64,000 nt of DNA, from NCBI GenBank assembly GCA_022495995.1, contig JAFEMH010001450.1, positions 248,001 through 312,000 on the forward strand. Reading direction: 5' to 3'. The position numbers and the translations under genes were made by a program. Below are positions 10,034 to 19,920 of this stretch, piece by piece. This stretch comes from Adenophora triphylla var. japonica (lineage: Eukaryota; Streptophyta; Magnoliopsida; Asterales; Campanulaceae). The notes under the pieces were generated by a model. It was not told the DNA's origin. It ran no database searches and saw only the letters and a program-made list of their open reading frames with translations. The stretch's first letter is position 1. Each line of letters opens with the position of its first letter.

Positions 10034-12132
10034 CTAGTGGTAACGGCACTTCAAGCTATGATCCAATCTCGGGATGTTAGGAGTAGGGTAATTCTCCAAA
10101 GGCTTGATCATTCCTGTCCTCATCAAACCGTTAAATACCTCTTCGAGCGGCATCCCCAAATCATTAAATCTCTTCCTCTGAGGCCGTCCTCCACCGCGGC
10201 CTGGTGACTGATTCTTCTCCCCTTGAATGTAGTTGACGGTGTTAGAGACAGTAGTTTCCTTGCCTTTCGAAGCCACAGGGGCAGAGCTTGGAACTCGATA
10301 GCGGGGAGCTGGAGCATTACCAGGAACAGGAGTTGGAACGATGGAGTAGGTAGCATTCTCGCTTTCGGCCCCTGCACTCACCATTTCTCGCAGGTTCAGG
10401 TAATACCTACGGCCAATGGCTTCCCTGACAGCTAGCTTGACACATGAAAGGAAAATGGATTTCTCAACGGATAGGGGAATTGGATGAACCAACTCATTAA
10501 GTTTCTTGTTCCACCTCTTATAGAAGTTTGTTACGGACTCATCGTGCCTCTGGATGGTGCCGATCAAGTCACTACAAGTGGTGTACCACTCGACACTTCC
10601 TTTGTATTTGTCCAAAAAAGCATCACTGATCTGGGACCACGTAGCCCTTGCCTCCGGCTTTAGGCCTAGAAACCATCTCAACGGAGAATCATCGAGAGAC
10701 AAGTGAAAGTAGAGGGCTAGCATCTCCTCGATGGCCCCTTTGTCACCCATAGACATGATATAGCTATTCATGTGAGTTTTAGGGCATGTGGAGCCTTCAA
10801 ACTTAGTTATAGGGGGCATCTTGAAGTTCTTCGGGAGGACCTTAGAGTTCTTGAGCTCTACAGAGTTGACCACGCTGGACCCAAAAGTCATCTTGTGCAA
10901 TTGTTCTTTCACATACTTCAGCTCTTCTTTTAAACTTGAAACCACGGAAGATGGGGGTTGCCCTACAGTTGGAGCTACCGTCGAAGATGGCAATGGAAAT
11001 TCTGGCGTGGACCTGATGGGCAAGGCAGTCGAAGGAAGACCAAAAGTACTAGGCACACTGACATTGCTGTTCAATAAACCAACCGAGCTGGGATTCTATT
11101 CCCGTACATGTCGTAACCATTAAACTGAACGTTGGGATTCCAGGGACCAAACTGCACCGATTGACTTCCAGCCTAACCATGGGTAGAAAACCTGGTACTG
11201 ATGCATGGAGCTGAATACAGGGTGGAACCATACAGATGTTGGGTGAGGGGAGAACAAACTGCAGGTTGAGAGAAGTTGCTTTGGAAATGGGACGGAGGAT
11301 ATTGTGGGAGCTGATCCTGACAAATCTGGTTTCCTGACAGACGATACTGACCGCTCTGCTGCTGATTGGACTGATCATGAGGAGCAACAAACTGACCACC
11401 AAGAGCTGGGTTGAAAGGCTGACCCGTGCTGCTATACAGACTTTGACCTTGAGATCCAAACTGATTCTATACAAACCCGAACTGCTCCTGGTTGACACCA
11501 CTTTGCTGATTCTGCCCATACTGACTCTGGGGATAAAACACAAACTGGTCCTGAGCACTATCCTTCGGGAAGGAGCTTGACTCGCCTCTCAGTCCGTATT
11601 GCCCGCCATAAGTAGGCACTGGGATGGGGGGAGGTCCTTACACATTCCCGTGAGTCGGCATCGGAAAAGAGCTTGGCGCACCATAGGAGATTGGCGGGGG
11701 CACATTGTGAAAGCCTTGCCTTGGTGAGGACGGGGGAACAAAACCAGTGCCGATGATAGTAACATCGGGCTCCTCCCTTATTTCTTCATACGACCCATCG
11801 GGGTGACGGATTATGGCGACGCCTTGCATACGCATTACTTCGACGTAGCGAGCCCAACCGGCCTCCTCACGGGCACGATAGGCTTCGAGAGTAGCACGGA
11901 GAGAATCCTCCTGAGAGAAGTTGAAACCTGGGTGAGGGTTAACAAACCGACTTCCCGGGGGTGTCATATGAGGACCCATGCCGTGACCACTGCTAGGAGA
12001 GGCATTCAAACCCACGTTCGGCCCCACATTCTGACCTTGATCTAGCCCCAAACCTTGACTGACATTCTGACCTTGAGCTGGATCAACACCCGCATTCGGA
12101 CCCAAACCCGCTGAAACTTGTGAATCTGCCAT
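10034..12132 (-). pseudogene. gag: Element A gag
   Basis: The likely start is MADSQVSAGLGPNAG at 12132; element B starts at the equivalent place with MSGGGDVFS. The N-terminal segment has SLRATLEAYRAREEAGWARYVEVMR, probably helical, then DGSYEEIREEPD. A Gln/Pro/Gly-rich stretch follows, frameshifted near 11558-11640. The core (11074-10034) is a retrotransposon gag domain with LRWFLGLKPEARATWSQISD, FLDKYKGSVEW and ESVTNFYKRWNKKLNELV. It ends at a TAG (10034-10036) where CAG would read on in frame. No CCHC zinc knuckle is evident, as is common in this lineage. Confidence 0.82.
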
Positions 12133-12861
12133 CTATGAGACTGCTGGAAACGAATCCCTGACTGGAGAAAAAGTGATTAACCGACCACCCGGAACTCTGA
12201 CCCAATACTTGCTCGCTGAAAGGGGGAGAGAACTGTTTTGGGCAGGGGAGAGGATAGGCTTAGGACAGAATCATGCATATGCTTTATTTAACATATTTAA
12301 ATAAAAATAACTTTTATTAATCCTAAGAATGGTTGGAAAAGGGGGACACCTTCTTTTTCGCAGTCTACACTATTCCTGGACTAGTGGGTTCCATCACTAC
12401 GTCTATAGACCCCCTGTATTCCACCTGTATTGCACCTCCGGGACGGACAATCCCGGCAGAGGTCCTATAGGGCACGTGGAACCCACCAATCAAAAGGCAA
12501 AACGGACCTATGGGCATACAAGTCAAAACAAGTCAAACTCGAGATTTTCAAAACCAAGTCCAAGTCAGAAACGTCTAGACTCGGGAGGAGAGAAGGTCGA
12601 AAGTACGTTTGAATGTACGAGACCGTGATTCGCAGGTAAAATCCTGGAAAAAATTTGGCATGACTTCTCCTCACTTCGAGTCGAAAATTTGGCATGTCCT
12701 CTCGTCGCTTTATGGCGAAATTTCGGCATAGCCTCCCGTTAGTACGTGTCAAGAATTCAACATGATCTCGCGTTAGCACATGTCGAAAACGTGTCATGAC
12801 CTCTTGTGAAGCCAAGTCGAGAAATCGACATGTACCCACGTCGAGACATGTCAAAGCTTTG
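12133..12861. other. Element A leader, part next to gag
   Basis: This is the untranslated leader between the primer site and gag, cut by the Sirevirus F at 12861/12862. It contains a degenerate repeat in which GGCATGAC or GTCATGACCTC alternates with CGTTAG and ACATGTC (about 12650-12855). Element B has a similar repeat at about 55870-55990. I see no ORF that is conserved with B. Confidence 0.55.
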
Positions 12862-14302
12862 TGTTGGTCCCAAAGGTGGAAACAAGGGTGAAAATACAGC
12901 TAGAGGGGGGGGGGGTGAATAGCTGTTTCAAATTTTTCGCCCTCGATTAAAAATAATCCTCTATACTTACAAAACCGCTTGCAGTGTAAGAAACTGCAAG
13001 TAGAGTTATAAAATGCACAGCGGAATAATGAAGTTCCAAAGCGGTTTTGAGAGAGGCGGTTTTGCAAAGCGGTTTTGATAGAGAGGTTTACTGAAAGTGC
13101 AGTTTGCAAAAGTGAAGTCTAGACAATGTTAACTCCAAACACAATTTCACAATAAGGATAACTATATAAAGATCAAACAGAGACAGAGATAAATAATTAG
13201 CAAGCACAGAAAATATAAATTCAGTAAAGTATATGAACAAGCTATTTGGAGTGGTTCAATCGATAAACGATCTACGTCCACTACCAAGATGGTTAGTCTT
13301 GGATTTCTAAGGGAGATTTTATATTGAGTATTTGAGAGATTACAAAGTACAATAAAATCTTTTCTATGAAGAACTAATCCAAAACTATAACCAGTGTATC
13401 TCAAATGAATAAACTATGTGTTTAAACAAGAGAGGTGTGTGTGTGAGAACAAGATCAAGGCTCTTTAAATCCGAGAGATGTAGAGCACAATGATTCTTGA
13501 TGTGTTAAGGCTTGATTTACAAATTTGGGAATATTTCTTGAAGTATGAAGATGAAGATTCAAAGGACTTATGAATTTCTGGGCAGAGCTTCAACTTCTCA
13601 TGAACACAGCAATTTCTCAAGATTCAAGCAATCTTCAAATGGTGAAGATTAGGGGTATTTATACCCAAGCATCAGGAATATAGCCGTTGGACACAGCTGT
13701 TGAAAGGACAGTCCTTGATGCAATCCCATTGGTCCACAGCAACTACTTTTGTCCTTTGGAACTGTTGATGCAGGTAAAGCTGATCAGACCTCAGCTGCAA
13801 TCAAGGTGGTTAGGACATCTGTCACCTTTTCAAGGTCCTTGCAGATCTTGTCTGAAAAGTAGTCACGTGACAAGATATGGTAGTTGACTTTTGATATTGC
13901 TGACGTGGATTCCAACGGTCAAAAGAGGTTCACTTCAAGTAGCCAATCATTGGAGCGGTTCTGGAGAAAGGCGGTTCCACCAGAGAAGGATTTCCAAGTG
14001 CGGTTTGCACTTGTTGTTCAAGCGGTTTCAGATGAAGGGAATCACAAGGCAAAAAGGCGGTTCTGCCAAGCGGTTCTAAAAGGGCGGTTTTGAAACCCTT
14101 GAAACTGCAATCCTTAGGTCCAAAGATTCTTGAGCTAGTCTTCAAGCCTAAATTTTAACCTATTCTATAAAATGGACTTAGCTAAAAAATTGAAGTCTAA
14201 GCTTCATTACATAGGGTCCTAAAGTCCTTAAAATAAATAGGAGGTCATGGTATCAATCAAATCTAATACAAAATAGGAGGGTTAAAATATGCATACCCAA
14301 CA
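12862..14302 (-). repeat. 3' LTR of Sirevirus F
   Basis: This 1441-bp LTR runs TGTTGG...CCAACA on the plus strand. The polypurine tract adjoins its right end (14303-14316) and the partner LTR starts at 25124. A TATA box on the minus strand reads at 13656-13663 (TATTTATA on plus). Several GCGGTT motifs cluster at 13039-13077 and 13953-14088. Many differences from the partner LTR sit at CAG or CTG triplets. The left flank is CTTTG, but the matching target duplication on the right is deleted. Confidence 0.93.
13656..13663 (-). promoter_or_regulatory. TATA box in 3' LTR of element F
   Basis: The minus strand reads GGTATAAATACCCC across this site, a strong plant TATA box. The same site is in the 5' LTR at 25917-25924. 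Confidence 0.65.
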
Positions 14303-14316
14303 ATCTCCCCCTATTT
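14303..14316 (-). other. Polypurine tract of element F
   Basis: The minus strand reads AAATAGGGGGAGAT directly before the 3' LTR start TGTTGGG. This is the typical Sirevirus plus-strand primer and fixes the LTR boundary at 14302. Confidence 0.9.
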
Positions 14317-14835
14317 GATTGATGCCATTACCTACTACAGCAAAAGCAATCATTGTACTTGGTGAAAACATGTCCATAAGAATTAACATGGTAAGTCATG
14401 TCCCAAGTCAATGCACACACTAGCTTAAGCTATAGATTTCTATACTTTTGAAAGAATAAAAACTTACAAATTGAAGAGTATAGAAATGCATTCAGTGCAC
14501 TTAAAAAGTATGAGTTTAAGTTCAAAGTGCAGTTTAAACTGAATGTTTAAACATCAATTCAAAAGAGTGAGTTTTAAGTTGAAAAATATTTGAATGAGGT
14601 TTAAGACCTTAAGCGGTTTCAATGTTCTACAAACAAGCAGTTTGAATGAACAAAGTTTTTGGAACCATGATGCAATTTCCATTAATTCCTAAGATGATTA
14701 CAAGTACAGGAATGAAAGGAAATTACAAGATTACAAAAACAAAAATGAAGTAAGTTGGACAAAGGAAAGTACAAAGAAAGTGCGGTCCATACTTACCAAA
14801 AAGGATTCACAACAAAAATACAAGGAAAACGCGGT
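14317..14835. other. Non-coding 3' region of element F
   Basis: It lies between the stop of the env-position gene and the PPT. It is AT-rich, with one GCGGTT at about 14614 and a near-variant GCGGTCC at about 14783. I see no gene. Confidence 0.5.
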
Positions 14836-17769
14836 TTACTGCTGGGGCGGCTTGTTCACTTCATGCTCAGCTCCACTAGGCCCAGCTCTAGATTGGTCTG
14901 GTGCAAACGCTTTTCTCAATCTTCTAACTTCTTCTGCGGTTCTGGTGAGAGTAGCTTCAAGCTTCTTTAAGGCATTCACAGAATGAGCAGAGGTAGAATT
15001 TGTGGTACCAACCGCTTTGTTGGTTTGCTCTAGATTCTCCTTGATAATGTCAAGCTTCACATTCACAGAGGAATATATGGAATTGAAGATAGTGTGAAGT
15101 TCTTCTTGAACTAAAGCGGTTTGGGCTTGGATGGATTCCTTCATTGGGTCAAGATCAATGGTAACTCTCAGAGAGGTTTTCAGGTCATGAATTTCAGCTT
15201 CAATCTTGGCAATGAATCCAGCCTTCAGGTTGTCCAGGCGGCTGTTAAATTCATCCTGAATCTCCTTCAGCTTTGCCATTGAGGCATCTCCAACACATTC
15301 CAGATTGACCTTGGAATCAACTTTGAAAACATCAATCTGTTCCAGGACTTCTTCACGCAGAGAGTCCAAAGCGGTTTGGACAATTTGGGCCTGCTGCGGT
15401 CTGGAGTCAAGGAAACCAATAAATTTCTTGCCCAGCTCTCCAAAATCCTTTTCCAAGGAGCTGCAGATCTTTTCACTCAAGTCGCTCAAAGATTTGTCTA
15501 AGTCAGCAACTGAGGTCTTGTCTGCTACTGCCTTTGCAACTCCTTCTTCAACTGCGGTTCTGATAATAGAGGCGGTTTGATCATCTGGAGCGGTTGAGGA
15601 GGATGGAGGGTTTGCTGTAGATCTCTCCCCCTTAATGGCATCAAGCAATGTTGATTTAAGGGTTGCCATCTCCAGGGATTGAGACTCTACCTTGGCCTGA
15701 AGGATAAGGTTTGATTCAGATAGATTTGTGAAGGCGGTTTGGAGGGAAGCATTGGTAGCGGTTAGGACTTCATTGGAAGCGGTCAGCTTAATGACATGAC
15801 CCTGGTTTATTAGGAGTTGGCTTTGGATGAGGGAAAGGGTTTGAAGGATTTGGGAGTAGTCAGAAGGAGGTGCGGTTGAGGTGGAAGCGGTTGGAAATAT
15901 GGGAGGTGGTTGTGTTTGAGTAGTTTCAGGAGCGGTTTTGGTTTGAGGATTTGTTTGAGGAGGAGTCTTTTGGTGGTTGGGTGATTTTTGTGGAGGAGGG
16001 GATTTTGAAGGAGAGTTGGATTTAGAGCGGTTAGGTGTAGGGGAGCGGTTTTTGTTAGGGGAATTTACAGGGGTTGGATCATCTCTAACTGACTTAGATG
16101 TGGCATGTCCAGCAGATGGCTTGGACTGCCATTGTTGATAGGCTTGGGATCTGGTAGGTGTTTGGTTGGAGTGTTGGGAATTTATGGAATGGGAATGTTG
16201 GGGTGAGTTGTAAGGGGATTGAGAAGATAGGGGTGATAGTGATTTTCTGGGGGAAGGTGAAGGGGAATCTTGAGGAGGTGATTGAGGAGGGGAATTTGAA
16301 GGAGTGGGTGAGGGTTGGACAGGCTTGGTTTTCTTGAAGGGTTTCTTCTTAGCAGCCATTTTCTTCCTCTTGGGTTTCTCCCCCTGAGATTGTGCGGTTT
16401 TGTTGGGGGAAGGGGTTATGGATTTGGCTTTGGATGGTGATTTGGATTGAGAGTTGGCAGGGGATTGGACTGGTGATTGGTTTGGAGATTGGATAGGAGA
16501 GGTTTGAGGAGTTGGGGGCGGTTGAGTTTCTGGAGGCGGTTCTTGGGGTGAGGCGGTTCCAGCTTCAGGAGTTTTGCCCTTGGCCTGATATTTTTCAGCC
16601 TGCTCCTTTGCCAATCTAGCAATCCTATCTTCCAAAATCTTCATCTGTTCCTCAACAGTCAACCCAGCCATCTCATCTCTGGCTTTCTTGGCCCTAGCCA
16701 CCAAGTTAGGAATACTTGGGTCTTCTTCCTCTTCATCATCATCATCTTCATCCACCAAATTCAAGGTTTCAGGTTCAGGTTCCTTGGAGGATTTCTTCTT
16801 TCTCTTGCTTGTACCTGCTCCATCATCAACAGTAGGCGGTTTGGATGCTGGAGCGGTCTTGGTCCTTTTGGGAAGCGGTTCAACTCTTGCTTGGGGCTTC
16901 CTGGACCGCTTTGTCGCTTTAGTCTTTGGAGCGGTTGAGGGGTCTCTCAACTCATAGGGTTCCTTCATAGGGTAGGTATCTGCATCATACAAAGATTTGT
17001 ACAATGCATCTCCATTGGCATATCTGAAGGAGTGGCAAGCAAGTAGACCTAGGCAATCATCTGAGCAGTCCACCATAAGGTCTGGATTCTTGGTGACCAT
17101 TTCATCCAAGTGCTCATAGTCCATCAACAGAGCGGTTAGGATCCTGCAGAAAGGTCTCCACCTCTGATCTTCACCTTTGATCTTGGACTGATAGGTCTCA
17201 ATGCTGTCCTTAATCTCAAAATAAAGAATTCTTGGCCAGTGAAGCTTGATTTCCATGAAGATAGCAGCACTGTACATCCATTGTTGGGATGTAAAGTTGT
17301 TGTGGTTCCCAGTCTTTCCACAAATGGTTCTTCCCACTAGGTGACCAATGAAGTTCATCAGCTCACCAAAGTTCTTTCTGGGGATCTTCTTGTACTTCTT
17401 GGATAAGGTATCTACTTTGGCGGTTTGGAGAGCAGCAGCATCTTGGATAACTTGATCAACCTCTAAGGGGGCACCACCAACTGTAAATCTGAAAAGTCTT
17501 CTTATATCAATGTAGTCAACGGAGAGCTTCATCCCTTCAACTACAGCGGTCAGGCAGGAAACTTTCTGGCCTTGCTCAAGAACTCTGGAATCCTTCTTAG
17601 CGGTTGCAAAGAATTGATCCACAAAAGATGGTACAATAAAATTTTGTTTCTTGGTGAAGAGCGGTAGGATGCCTGAGACTCTGAGCTTCCTCAGCAACTC
17701 CCTTCCTAGAGCATCTGTTTTGAGCTCTTCCTCATTCACTTCCCACCCAGGTAGGAAAGTAGTTGGATC
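14836..17769 (-). CDS. Env-position gene of Sirevirus F, exon 2
   Basis: An intact frame of about 977 codons enters at a splice acceptor (TTTTATAG, AG at 17771-17770) with DPTTFLPGWE and reads to the stop at 14836. With exon 1 (18699-18782) the protein would have about 1005 residues. The N-terminal half (SFVDQFFATAKKDS, GELMNFIGHLVGRTICG, WPRILYFEIKDSI) resembles the putative plant transposon domain seen in other Sirevirus env-like ORFs. Then come basic nuclear-signal-like runs (KRKKKSS; PKRKKMAAKKKPFKKTK near ORF residue 455), an acidic run (DEDDDDEEEEDP, about 330), a Ser/Pro-rich region, and a probable coiled coil (about 650-710). I see no signal peptide or transmembrane segment, so env describes position only. 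It is the one long intact ORF in the element. Confidence 0.78.
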   Translation of the reverse strand, partial: DPTTFLPGWEVNEEELKTDALGRELLRKLRVSGILPLFTKKQNFIVPSFVDQFFATAKKDSRVLEQGQKVSCLTAVVEGMKLSVDYIDIRRLFRFTVGGAPLEVDQVIQDAAALQTAKVDTLSKKYKKIPRKNFGELMNFIGHLVGRTICGKTGNHNNFTSQQWMYSAAIFMEIKLHWPRILYFEIKDSIETYQSKIKGEDQRWRPFCRILTALLMDYEHLDEMVTKNPDLMVDCSDDCLGLLACHSFRYANGDALYKSLYDADTYPMKEPYELRDPSTAPKTKATKRSRKPQARVEPLPKRTKTAPASKPPTVDDGAGTSKRKKKSSKEPEPETLNLVDEDDDDEEEEDPSIPNLVARAKKARDEMAGLTVEEQMKILEDRIARLAKEQAEKYQAKGKTPEAGTASPQEPPPETQPPPTPQTSPIQSPNQSPVQSPANSQSKSPSKAKSITPSPNKTAQSQGEKPKRKKMAAKKKPFKKTKPVQPSPTPSNSPPQSPPQDSPSPSPRKSLSPLSSQSPYNSPQHSHSINSQHSNQTPTRSQAYQQWQSKPSAGHATSKSVRDDPTPVNSPNKNRSPTPNRSKSNSPSKSPPPQKSPNHQKTPPQTNPQTKTAPETTQTQPPPIFPTASTSTAPPSDYSQILQTLSLIQSQLLINQGHVIKLTASNEVLTATNASLQTAFTNLSESNLILQAKVESQSLEMATLKSTLLDAIKGERSTANPPSSSTAPDDQTASIIRTAVEEGVAKAVADKTSVADLDKSLSDLSEKICSSLEKDFGELGKKFIGFLDSRPQQAQIVQTALDSLREEVLEQIDVFKVDSKVNLECVGDASMAKLKEIQDEFNSRLDNLKAGFIAKIEAEIHDLKTSLRVTIDLDPMKESIQAQTALVQEELHTIFNSIYSSVNVKLDIIKENLEQTNKAVGTTNSTSAHSVNALKKLEATLTRTAEEVRRLRKAFAPDQSRAGPSGAEHEVNKPPQQ

Positions 17770-18698
17770 CTATAAAATAAAATTTCAAGTGTTAGATCCA
17801 TTTGTGTATTCATAGTCCACATGCGGTTTGAGCACCAAGCGGTTGAGCAATGGTGCGGTTTGAGAATTTCAAACCCCAAGTGAAACCATGAATACTCAAC
17901 AAATAATGAGGATTTGAGAACAAAATTACTTAAGTACGTGGCATTGTAATCCAAACTTATCCCACACTGCAAGCAGTGCTTAGAGAGGAATTTTATGGTG
18001 TCCATCCTATATACTTAGTAAATTCTCAAAAATTGGAAATGGAATAAACAGCATGCGGTTTCTAAAGATTTAAAAATGCGATTTTAGAACATGCGGTTTA
18101 GGTTAAAAATGAGGAGCGGTTTGAAACAAAATTCCTAAGCTGTTGCAATTAAGCGGTTTCAAACCAAAATGAAATCAAAAATCTGAAAAAGTTGAAATTT
18201 TTTCTAAGTGTTGGAAAAACATTTTCTCAGAATCAAGGCATCCAAAATATGTGATTTTTCAAGAACAGTTCATTGGTTTTGTGAAGAACACCAAGAACAT
18301 TCAAGAACACCAAGAACAGAGATTTATAAAATCTTAACCAAAATGAGCAAATAACATATCAAAATGATCACATTGGGAAGGGGATTAACAATATATCATT
18401 AAAATCACAACCTTTACCCAGAATCAATCATAATCATCAAAAATCAAAAGTGGGTGTTCGAACCATATAAACTGAAAATCACAAAATAGGTGTTCATAGC
18501 ATGGATGGATCATGAAATAAATTACATATAAGTAATCCATGTACAAAACCGAGCAAAACCCAACTAATTTCATTTAAAATGAGTGAGAAACAAGTTCAAA
18601 ATCATCAAAAGTCATGAACAGGAGAATACGAACAGTTACATGCTTGTTCATCCATGGCAGATTTTGAAGAAATTAAAGATTAGGGTTAAGAATGTTAC
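17770..18698 (-). other. Intron of the env-position gene (element F)
   Basis: The 929-bp intron has donor GTAACA (18698-18693) and acceptor TTATTTTATAG (17770). The two exons join in phase 0. The intron is AT-rich and carries several GCGGTT motifs (about 17820-18160). Reading through instead would meet stops, which supports splicing. No cDNA evidence is available here. Confidence 0.65.
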
Positions 18699-18782
18699 CA
18701 TCTCCAAGACTGGCTTCTTGGGTGCTCTAGCAATGGTTGAGGCTCTTTGCCTTTTAGAAGTAGGTTTAGATGTTGAAGCCAT
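18699..18782 (-). CDS. Env-position gene of Sirevirus F, exon 1
   Basis: Reading down from the ATG at 18782-18780, 28 codons begin MASTSKPTSKRQRAST and include the basic segments KRQR and APKKP, a possible nuclear localisation signal. They run into a GT donor directly after Met28. The exon is too short to be noticed by length alone; its support is the in-phase fit with exon 2 and good splice sites. Confidence 0.6.
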
Positions 18783-19380
18783 TGACAGTTAAAGGTTTTG
18801 AAAATGGGGGTTTTGAAAGGTTTTAGGGAGAGAGAGAGAGAGAAAGTTGGTAGAAGGTACGAATGCAGAAGGTTTCAGAAAAAGTATTAGGTTTCACCAA
18901 CTTAGGTATTTATAGGGTGAAGGGGTGAAGGCGGTTGGCAGAAGGAATGATTGAATTAAACCAACTGTTACACCCTTTCACCTCCTGCACAGCTCTCTAT
19001 GACGGCTGACATGAGGGCTTTAAATGCTCATGTCCCCTTAGCATTAAATGCTATAAAATTTTGAATTTTTGAGGGAAAACATTTGCAAAAATACCCTTTT
19101 GTCAAAAATAAGGACTAAAAAATAAATAAAGGAATTTGAACAGTTTTTTTTTTTTTTAAATAAGGATGAGCAATAAAAATAGTCAGAGTTTACTTCTTGT
19201 TGAAACGCGGTTTTGATCCAAGCGGTCAGACTGCATGAGCGGTTTGGAACTTGCGGTTGTATGCAGGCGGTTGGACTGCTTGCGGTTTTGGAATAGGTGG
19301 TTTCAACAGAAGCGGTTTGATTCCAAAAGGAATTTCAACCTAAACTCAACAAACAAGTTAGCAAATAAAGAGTATGGAAT
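18783..19380. promoter_or_regulatory. Region between pol and env exon 1 with GCGGTT cluster (element F)
   Basis: Seven GCGGTT or GCGGTC copies lie within about 115 bp (19206-19318), the densest group outside the LTR. An (AG)n run lies at about 18828-18843. This is where a separate promoter or a splice acceptor for the env-position gene would be expected. The regulatory role is inference. Confidence 0.4.
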
Positions 19381-19920
19381 TTATTTAAGTTCAAGCATAC
19401 CCATTTCTCCTCTGAGAAAAGAAAATCTCTTGGAGTCAAGAGCCTTTGTGAGGATATCAGCAATCTGGTTGTCTGTCCCCACGTACTCTAAATGGATATT
19501 CCTCTTCTCCACATGGTCTTTGAGGAAATGATACTTGATATCAATATGCTTGGTCTTGGAATGCATGACAGGGTTGTTGGAGACTGAAATAGTTGAAGTG
19601 TTGTCACACATGATGGGGCAATTCCCTTCATGGATTCCATAGTCTACCAACTGCTGCTTCATCCAAAGGATTTGACAGCAACAACTACCAGACAATATAC
19701 TCGGCCTCTGTGGTTGACACCGCCGAAGCTTGCTTCTTGCTTTGGCCCAAGCAACTAGTCTATTCCCGAGGAAATGACAAGTACCACTAGTGCTTTTCCT
19801 GTCAATAGTACAAGCTGCATAATCTGCATCTGAATAACCTACAAGATCCAAGTTCGAATCATTGGAATACCAAAGTCCAAGGTTAGTGGTTCCGGATAAA
19901 TAGCGGATTATACGCTTGGC
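19381..19920 (-). pseudogene. pol: Element F pol: RNase H, frameshifted
   Basis: The Copia RNase H C-terminal part is clear: VGYSDADYAACTIDRKSTSG, then SCCCQILWMKQQL, MCDNTSTISVSNNPV and the final NQIADILTKAL. It is out of frame with the rest of pol (break near 19915-19908), and a second pair of compensating shifts lies at about 19685-19745, where the expected TTEAEYI motif is read in another frame. Both breaks lie near CAG or CTG triplets, so they may be assembly errors. Confidence 0.82.

Noticed and set aside
12900..13404. ORFs repeated in both F LTRs (for example 13162-13404 and 25421-25663)
   Set aside because: They are conserved only because the LTRs are copies of each other; no family match, and they differ only at neutral-looking sites.
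16688..16957. Ser-rich plus-strand ORF
   Set aside because: It is the shadow of the acidic stretch of the env-position gene on the minus strand.
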